The notes under the pieces were generated by a model. It did not search any database and was not told where the DNA came from. It worked only from the letters and a program-made list of their open reading frames with translations. DNA of 64,000 nucleotides. It comes from Bacillota bacterium. GTDB lineage: Bacteria; Bacillota; Limnochordia; Limnochordales; DUMU01. The position numbers and the translations under genes are program-made. This document shows positions 58,831 through 64,000 of the stretch, in pieces. Location of the stretch: assembly GCA_012839805.1 (NCBI GenBank), contig DUMU01000048.1:1-64000 (forward strand). The letters run 5' to 3'. How positions within the stretch are numbered: position 1 is the first letter of the stretch; every line of letters begins with the position of its first letter.

Positions 58831-60891
58831 ATGGTTAGGACCAAATTACGTGTAGACTTCAATGTTCTTCCCGAAGAATTGCGGGCGGGGCTCCTCGAGA
58901 TAGTCGCCGATCGGCCTGAGCTCTTCTGCCTCGCCGGCTGCTGCGACGGTGGCGACGGCGACGGCGGCGACGAGGAAGGCAAGCGCGGGGAGGCCGACGG
59001 CGGCAACTGCGACCGCAAAGACTGCAATTGCGGCGATGAGAAGTGCGCCCATATCAACGTCACCTTTGCGCACGACGAAGCGCTTGGAAACAAATTGGCA
59101 CTGGCAGTTCATGTGGACGAGGGCGGTCGGGAGGTTCGGATTTCCTACGGACAAAAGGCGGCGGCGTTCCGGGCGCTCGGGAGGCTACTCGGTCAGCTCA
59201 GTACTGGGAATGGTGGTACAGTCTCCATCTCGCCGTTCAGTGAAGCTTCCAGCTTTCAGATGCTGGGCATCATGATCGATGCCTCCCGCAACGGAGTGCT
59301 ACGGGTGGATGCTGCCAAACAGTTCTTGCGTCACGTGGCTCTGATGGGTATCAATACATGCATGCTCTACACGGAGGACACCTACGAGGTCCCGGGGCTG
59401 CCCTTCTTCGGTTACCTGCGCGGCCTCTACACCCGGGATGAACTGAAGGAGCTCGACGATTACGCTTTCAACCTCGGAATCGAGATGATCCCGTGCATCC
59501 AGACGTTGGCCCACCTGGAGCAGATTCTCCAGTGGCCGGCCTTCGCCGAATACCGGGACACGGCCGGCGTGCTGCTGGCCGAAGACGAGAAGACATATGA
59601 ACTGCTCGAGAAGATGATCGTCGCTGCCAGCAGCCCCTCCCGCACCAAGCGCATTCACGTGGGGATGGACGAGGCGTTCGGGATCGGCGCCGGTCGTTAC
59701 AAGGAGCTCCACGGCGAGAAGCGGCCCTTTGACATCCTCAACGCCCACCTGGCCAAGGTCCGGGAGATCTGCCAGCGGCACGGGCTGCGGCCGATGATCT
59801 GGAGTGACATGTACTTCCGGCTCGGTTCCAAGAACCACGAATACTACGACAAGAACACCGTCATTCCCGAGGACGTGAAGCAGGCCATCCCCAAAGACGT
59901 CGATCTTGTCTACTGGGACTATTACCACCTGGACAGCGACTTCTACGCCGAGTGGATCGAACGCCATCGGGAGCTCGGGTCGGAGCCGGTAATGGCCGGC
60001 GGCGTCTGGACCTGGGATCGGTTCTGGGCATCGCTGCCGTTCTCATTTACGACCACGGACGCCTGCATGCGAGCCTGCAAGCAAAAGGGCCTGCGGGAGG
60101 CGTTCGTCACCATGTGGGGCGACGACGGCATGGAGTGCGACGTCTTCAGCGCCCTGCCCGGGATACAGTTCTTCGCCGAGCACGGTTATGCGGCCGGCGA
60201 AACCGTCGATCAGCAGTTGCTGCGGATCAACTTCCGGGGGGCGTGCGGAGCCGATGCCGATTTCGACGACTGGGTGAAGGCCAGTGCGGTGGACGCCCCA
60301 CCCGGTGTTGACGATCCCGGCAGGTGCCACGGCAATCCGGGCAAATGGCTGCTCTGGCAGGATCCGTTGCTGGCGATCATGGATCCGCTGGTTGAAGGCC
60401 TTCCCTTGCGTGAACATTACGAGAAGCTGGCGCCAGCACTGTTTGCGGCAGCGGAAAAGGCAAACCGCGGCGGCCGGTGGGGGCGACGGCTTCTTTTCCC
60501 CGCCTATCTCGCCCATACCCTGGCACTGAAGAGCGAGTTGCGCCGGCGCCTGGCCGCAGCTTACGAGCAAGGAGACCGGGCCGCCCTGCGGCAGATGCTG
60601 GCTGCCGATATCCCGGCGCTGCAAGCGGCCGTCGAGGATCTGTGGCAGATCCATCGCGACATCTGGATGTCCACATACAAGCCGTTCGGTTGGGAAGTGA
60701 TAGAGGGACGGTACGGCGGCCTGTTGGCCAGGCTGGCGACCCTGGCTGACGTCCTCGCCGCCTATCTTGACGGTGAAGTGGAGGAGATCCCCGAGCTCAC
60801 GGTCAAGCTGGAGAAGCCCATGTGGACGGCTCCGGGCATGCTACCCGAAGTGCATTATGCAAGGGTAGCAACACCGAGCATGATCAAATGA
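58831..60891 (+). CDS. GH20-like beta-N-acetylhexosaminidase with Cys-rich insertion
   Basis: A 686-residue cytoplasmic enzyme (no signal peptide). The N-terminal GH20b-like domain (about 1-140) carries an odd insertion at 37-72, nearly all Gly, Asp, Glu and Cys (seven Cys between 33 and 72). The barrel follows: GIMIDASRNGVLRVDAAKQFLRH, GINTCMLYTEDTYEVPG, LGIEMIPCIQTLAHLEQIL, KRIHVGMDEAFGIGAGRYK (Asp-Glu pair, general acid), LRPMIWSDMYFRLG, VYWDYYHLDSDFYAEWIERH and VMAGGVWTWDRFW. Helical C-terminal third. This subgroup removes terminal N-acetylhexosamines. ATG 58831 has GGGAGG ahead. Precedes a 20-bp palindrome. Confidence 0.88.
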   Translation: MVRTKLRVDFNVLPEELRAGLLEIVADRPELFCLAGCCDGGDGDGGDEEGKRGEADGGNCDRKDCNCGDEKCAHINVTFAHDEALGNKLALAVHVDEGGREVRISYGQKAAAFRALGRLLGQLSTGNGGTVSISPFSEASSFQMLGIMIDASRNGVLRVDAAKQFLRHVALMGINTCMLYTEDTYEVPGLPFFGYLRGLYTRDELKELDDYAFNLGIEMIPCIQTLAHLEQILQWPAFAEYRDTAGVLLAEDEKTYELLEKMIVAASSPSRTKRIHVGMDEAFGIGAGRYKELHGEKRPFDILNAHLAKVREICQRHGLRPMIWSDMYFRLGSKNHEYYDKNTVIPEDVKQAIPKDVDLVYWDYYHLDSDFYAEWIERHRELGSEPVMAGGVWTWDRFWASLPFSFTTTDACMRACKQKGLREAFVTMWGDDGMECDVFSALPGIQFFAEHGYAAGETVDQQLLRINFRGACGADADFDDWVKASAVDAPPGVDDPGRCHGNPGKWLLWQDPLLAIMDPLVEGLPLREHYEKLAPALFAAAEKANRGGRWGRRLLFPAYLAHTLALKSELRRRLAAAYEQGDRAALRQMLAADIPALQAAVEDLWQIHRDIWMSTYKPFGWEVIEGRYGGLLARLATLADVLAAYLDGEVEEIPELTVKLEKPMWTAPGMLPEVHYARVATPSMIK

Positions 60892-60920
60892 GTGACTGTG
60901 AAAGTGAGTCCCTGCGACCC

Positions 60921-60940
60921 GCCCGGGCAGCTGCCCGGGC
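60921..60940 (+). terminator. Perfect 20-bp palindrome after the GH20 gene
   Basis: GCCCGGGCAGCTGCCCGGGC equals its own complement; it starts 29 bases past the GH20 stop and is followed by CCTTAT rather than a T run. It could fold into a GC-rich hairpin with a small loop and end or shield the transcript. Confidence 0.5.
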
Positions 60941-61001
60941 CTTATCATATGTTTAGCGCCACCCCGCCTTGCCGCTTTGCCCGATCTCCCGGAGCAATAC
61001 G

Positions 61002-61057
61002 GAGGCAGCAGTGCGGAAACAGCAGTGCCGAGGCAGCAGTGCCGAGGCAGCAACGCG
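61002..61057. repeat. Four tandem copies of a 14-bp unit
   Basis: GAGGCAGCAGTGCG, GAAACAGCAGTGCC, GAGGCAGCAGTGCC and GAGGCAGCAACGCG follow each other without gaps. No coding frame is supported across them. Confidence 0.85.
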
Positions 61058-61122
61058 CAGGTATCGGCCCAGGGAAGTCCCTCGGCAGGCTGTACCCGGC
61101 TTAGGCCGTGCCGAGCTTTGTT

Positions 61123-61805
61123 GGTGCATTCTTGCTCCCACTCGGCTTGAGCGACTGGTGCGCTCTTGTACCATCCGGACTGCGGGACGCCCGGAACCCG
61201 GTTCGCCGAACCCGTGGGGTCCACAGGAGCCGAGACCCTACCCGGCCTTGAGCTGGGGTTTAGTTCAGCATTAGCCTGGTCTTACCGGTCCGTCCCCGCC
61301 AGTTCTCCCCCTTCACCCCGCCCCACCGCCCTGGTTGGTGCAGTTTTGCTCCCTTTTCCCGCCTGCTGATGGTGCAAGAGTGCACCATCTAGCCAGTCCG
61401 CCAATCTCTAACGCCCGCCTGCTACGGCGTCCTCTCCCAGTGCTTCCCTGGTGATGCGGGCATTCTGTGCTGCCGGTTATTGAAGTGTGCTGCTCACGAG
61501 ATCAGCGGGGGCTGAGGGGGGCCGTAGCCCGATGGCCGCCTTCGCTCCCCGCCGTCCTGAGCTGGCACGCCTTTGTCCCAACTTGACGCCGGTGAGTGGC
61601 GTAATCTTGTCCCATATGGGCTGTCAACCGGCCCGAACCCCCCTCGGCCCGCCCCGGGAACGCTGGGGGCCCCGGCTTTGGCCCTGGCTCTAGCTGCCCG
61701 CTTCTTCGCTTCTTCCCGCCTCGCATACGCCGGCTCCAGATTCTACATGCAATATGGCCCAATTTCGTCTCTCTTCCTCATCCTCCGGTGGTGCAAGACT
61801 GCGCC
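61123..61805. repeat. Six scattered copies of a 16-nt motif, possible IS21-like end relics
   Basis: Consensus GGYGYANTYTTGYNCC. Plus-strand copies: 61123-61138, 61157-61172, 61337-61352, 61598-61613. Minus-strand copies: 61371-61386 and 61790-61805. The two at 61123 and 61157 are spaced 34 bases apart. The copy at 61371 lies inside a perfect 22-base hairpin (61368-61389, arms GATGGTGCA). IS21-family elements carry such multiple direct repeats at each end, inverted between ends. No istA or istB sequence is seen, so these would be empty relics or internally deleted elements. The whole region 60892-61892 has no supported gene. Confidence 0.6.
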
Positions 61806-61892
61806 TTCTAACCTGAGCAGGAATTCCCTCGCTAAGCAGTGAAGCAACATTAGGTGGCCCAACCAATGAACTGAGTGAAAGGGGGGAACCAG

Positions 61893-62789
61893 ATGGCGGC
61901 ACCAGTAACAGGAAGACAGGTGGGAGTGCTCGAGCGGGTTGATCATGCCTGGGCGATATACCGCCGGCATCTGGGAGCATTTGTTGCGATCGGGCTGGTA
62001 ACCGACGGCCTAGTTTTGCTGCTTGCCCTTCTGTTTGCCGGTAGTGCTGCTTATTACGAAGAGGCAATCTCCGGCGGACGACCGCTCCCGCCGTTCGTAT
62101 ACGCGCAAGTACCAATCCTTTGGTTTGTGGGCCCTCTTTGTGCTGCCTGGGGAGTAGCTAGCCTGCTGTCATATACTCGTTTGGCATACACGGGACAACC
62201 TGCGCCCGTGCGTCAAGTCCTGCGAGTGGGCCTCAGGGACATTTGGCGAACTTTGCTCGTTATACTGGCTATAGCTGTGATATTAATCGGTGTCAGCTTG
62301 ATCGGTGCTTTCCTCGCTCTGCTACCTATAATCAGGATACTCGCCGCACCGGCACTGTTCCCCTTTCTTTTCTACGTACTCGCCAGGTACTCGCTGGCAC
62401 TGCCCGCGCACTTGTTCGAACGTTTACCACTACGGAGTTCGTTGCAACGGGGCTGGGATCTCGCCGGGACAAGAGTTTGGCACGTGTTGGGCTTCTATAT
62501 TATCGTCTACTTGATCACATTCGGTCTCACACTGCTTATGTCACTAGCAGGCGCCCCTCTTATGGCGCTGGTACCGGATAAGACCGTTACACCTATCTGG
62601 CTGGCGGTGCTACTGTACCTACTGGTCTTTGCGCCGCTTTATATAACAACTAGCAATTGGATGATAGTATCGTGCGGTCTGCTGTTCCTCGAGCTACGTG
62701 ACGAGCAAGAGGGCTACGATATATGGCAAAGGCTCAGAGCAATAGAGGAAAGCCGGGGTTTCCCGGCGTCGCCAAGCCAGCCTTCCTAA
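61893..62789 (+). CDS. Multi-pass membrane protein of unknown function
   Basis: A 298-residue membrane protein with about six helices: AFVAIGLVTDGLVLLLALLF, PILWFVGPLCAAWGVASLL, TLLVILAIAVILIGVSLIGAFLALL, LFPFLFYVLARYSLALPAHLF, WHVLGFYIIVYLITFGLTLLM and WLAVLLYLLVFAPLYITTSNW. The layout recalls membrane domains of the glycerophosphodiester-phosphodiesterase-associated type found in front of DUF4129 genes. The DNA is lower in GC than its neighbours (27 of 60 in 62281-62340). ATG at 61893 has AAAGGGGGG ahead. Its 3' end overlaps the DUF4129 gene by 67 bases. Confidence 0.72.
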   Translation: MAAPVTGRQVGVLERVDHAWAIYRRHLGAFVAIGLVTDGLVLLLALLFAGSAAYYEEAISGGRPLPPFVYAQVPILWFVGPLCAAWGVASLLSYTRLAYTGQPAPVRQVLRVGLRDIWRTLLVILAIAVILIGVSLIGAFLALLPIIRILAAPALFPFLFYVLARYSLALPAHLFERLPLRSSLQRGWDLAGTRVWHVLGFYIIVYLITFGLTLLMSLAGAPLMALVPDKTVTPIWLAVLLYLLVFAPLYITTSNWMIVSCGLLFLELRDEQEGYDIWQRLRAIEESRGFPASPSQPS

Positions 62790-63736
62790 CCGGCTTCGAG
62801 AGAACCGTGACCGGCGGGCCACCGGCGGGCATCGTTCTACTGGTCGTAGCAGTCCTACTGGCGGTAACGACTCGGGCGGTAGCGGTTCTCCTGACGGGAA
62901 CAGCTCTGCTAGCAACCGCTGTTCCCGTGGCAGCAGTCGTAGCCGGGGCAGAAGCAAGGGGCATAACGACGACCCCCAACACGGTAGCAGCGGAGGAAAA
63001 CACGGTCGCCCCGCCGTGGCCGGAGCTGCCATCACCCGAGGAGATCCAACGGCGCGCGGCCGAGATCTTGGCCGGGCCCAAGTATGCACCGCCCCGGTGG
63101 CAAACGTGGGTGCGCCAGGCGCGCGAGTCTTGGAGCGGCCTGTGGGCACGACTACGGGCACGACTAGGGACGCGAGAAGACAGGCAGGAAGATGGTTCCG
63201 CTTCAGCCAGCTCCGCTTCCGCATCACGCTGGAGAAACCGTATCGAGCTAGTCGCAGTGGCGGCGGGTGCCCTTGTGGTGCTGATTCTGGGCTATTGGGT
63301 GGCAAGACGGTATCGCGTCTCTCTCTTGGGTCTCGCGCGTATCCGGACCCCGGATTCCGGGCCGCCCAACTCACCGCAGTCCAGGGCCGGGGCCAGAGGC
63401 GGGCCGGGCCGGTCAAAAGAGGCTAGTCCCTGGCCCGCAGCCGACCGGTTGGCAGCCGACGGCGATTACCTAGAGGCGTTGCGCTTGATTTATAAGGAAT
63501 TGCTTGCTGCCTGGGAGAAACGACGTCTGGTGGCAGATCACCAGTACCGCACGGACCGGCAGGTCGGCGAGTTGATTTGCCAGTTCGCACCCAAACTCTA
63601 CCCCGAGTTCATGTCGCTGAGCCGGATCTACGCGAGTTGCTGGTATGGCAGAGTACCGGCCTCACCGGAGATCTTTGCCGAGTTTCGCCGCCGGGCCCAA
63701 CGCCTGATGGAAGGGAGCAATTCCCTGCCGCGATGA
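62723..63736 (+). CDS. DUF4129-domain membrane protein
   Basis: A 337-residue protein. Two N-terminal membrane helices (about 36-80), a polar region with PSPEEIQRRAAEILAGPKYAPPRWQ, another helix (about 175-195, LVAVAAGALVVLILGYWVARR), a Pro/Gly/Ser linker, then the DUF4129 segment ADGDYLEALRLIYKELLAAWEKRRLV, YRTDRQVGELICQF, SLSRIYASCWYGRVPASPEIFAEFRRRAQ. DUF4129 genes usually sit with DUF4350, MoxR and DUF58 genes; function unknown. ATG at 62723 overlaps the previous gene; ATGA overlap with the next gene shows translation coupling. Confidence 0.82.
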   Translation: MAKAQSNRGKPGFPGVAKPAFLTGFERTVTGGPPAGIVLLVVAVLLAVTTRAVAVLLTGTALLATAVPVAAVVAGAEARGITTTPNTVAAEENTVAPPWPELPSPEEIQRRAAEILAGPKYAPPRWQTWVRQARESWSGLWARLRARLGTREDRQEDGSASASSASASRWRNRIELVAVAAGALVVLILGYWVARRYRVSLLGLARIRTPDSGPPNSPQSRAGARGGPGRSKEASPWPAADRLAADGDYLEALRLIYKELLAAWEKRRLVADHQYRTDRQVGELICQFAPKLYPEFMSLSRIYASCWYGRVPASPEIFAEFRRRAQRLMEGSNSLPR

Positions 63737-64000
63737 GGAGCAGGTACGAAAGGTCCATGAAGCATGAAAGCCGCGAAAAGCCCGAGAGACCCATGAGGCC
63801 CACCAGGCCCGCGAGACGCGAGAGGCTCTTCACCGCGGCGATAGTATTGGCCGGCCTGCTGCTTCTCGTGACCCCGTTGGCCAACTGGCTCCTGAACTAC
63901 GAGCCGCAACGGTTCCGCTGGGACGGCCGCGGCCCGCGGGGCATGGGTGCTGCCCGGCAACTGCTAGAAGAGCTCGGCTTCGTGGTGGTGGAGGTTCACC
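63733..64000 (+). CDS. DUF4350-type membrane protein, truncated by window end
   Basis: The first 89 codons of a gene that starts ATGA over the stop of the DUF4129 gene. A basic N-terminus (RSRYERSMKHESREKPERP) precedes one membrane helix (LFTAAIVLAGLLLLVTPLANWLL), then GPRGMGAARQLLEELGFVVVEV, the usual start of a DUF4350 domain. Together with the two genes before it, this is the front of the operon type that normally continues with MoxR ATPase and DUF58 genes. Confidence 0.75.
   Translation, partial: MRSRYERSMKHESREKPERPMRPTRPARRERLFTAAIVLAGLLLLVTPLANWLLNYEPQRFRWDGRGPRGMGAARQLLEELGFVVVEVH

Noticed and set aside
1-64000. tRNA, rRNA, CRISPR arrays
   Set aside because: I looked for conserved tRNA loops, rRNA segments and regularly spaced direct repeats and saw none. 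The short repeats noted at 56947, 61002 and 61123 do not have repeat-spacer structure.

Overview
The window looks like chromosome from a GC-rich, endospore-forming member of the Firmicutes. The evidence is SpoIIE, a CotE-type outer coat protein, two CotS-family coat kinases with a CotSA-type glycosyltransferase, a PdaB-type deacetylase, and the spoIIE / tilS / ftsH / folB order. Several features hint at an outer membrane: three solute-binding proteins with no lipobox, an RND exporter next to a LolA-fold protein, and a true LpxA homologue. That would fit a diderm lineage such as Limnochordia, but this is inference and no outer-membrane protein is visible. No rRNA, tRNA, CRISPR array or intact transposase was found.

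Layout. 1-1007: the edge of a possible exported protein and a decayed hsdM. 1205-5014: a three-gene cAMP module (CHASE2 adenylate cyclase, FecR-domain surface protein, Crp/Fnr regulator). 5154-12040: a spore-coat and coat-glycan locus (CotE and an amphi-Trp protein on the minus strand; two CotS kinases, a GT4, UDP-glucose dehydrogenase and an epimerase in an overlapping plus-strand operon). 12048-24300: two TIM-barrel proteins, a truncated BON protein, the LolA/RND pair, an amidase, DUF421 and DUF441 membrane proteins, an MFS transporter, and a PdaB-type deacetylase. 24346-36411: DUF72, YchF, BirA, a protease-like protein that has lost its serine, FolB, FtsH, TilS, an SPW protein and SpoIIE. 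36699-41435: DUF1540 and DUF1232 proteins, an LpxA homologue without its histidines, a DegT aminotransferase, a DAG-kinase-like lipid kinase and a HAD phosphatase.

41535-60891 is a carbohydrate-use region. It holds a GH4 enzyme, two LacI regulators (one beside a perfect 14-bp palindromic operator candidate), three sugar-binding proteins without any permease or ATPase, a sialidase-fold protein, GH2, a DUF4855 protein with a discoidin-like domain, a six-hairpin glycosidase and a GH20-like hexosaminidase. A decayed 3' end of an XPB/Rad25-type helicase lies just before the GH20 gene. 60892-61892 is non-coding and carries a 14-bp tandem repeat and six copies of a 16-nt motif in both orientations, which I read as leftover ends of IS21-like elements. 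61893-64000 begins an operon of the membrane protein / DUF4129 / DUF4350 type and runs off the window.

The most unusual items are the LpxA homologue lacking all four histidines, the set of hints for a diderm envelope, the scattered 16-nt motif, the self-contained cAMP module, and the gene remnants (hsdM, XPB, BON) that no simple ORF call reveals.
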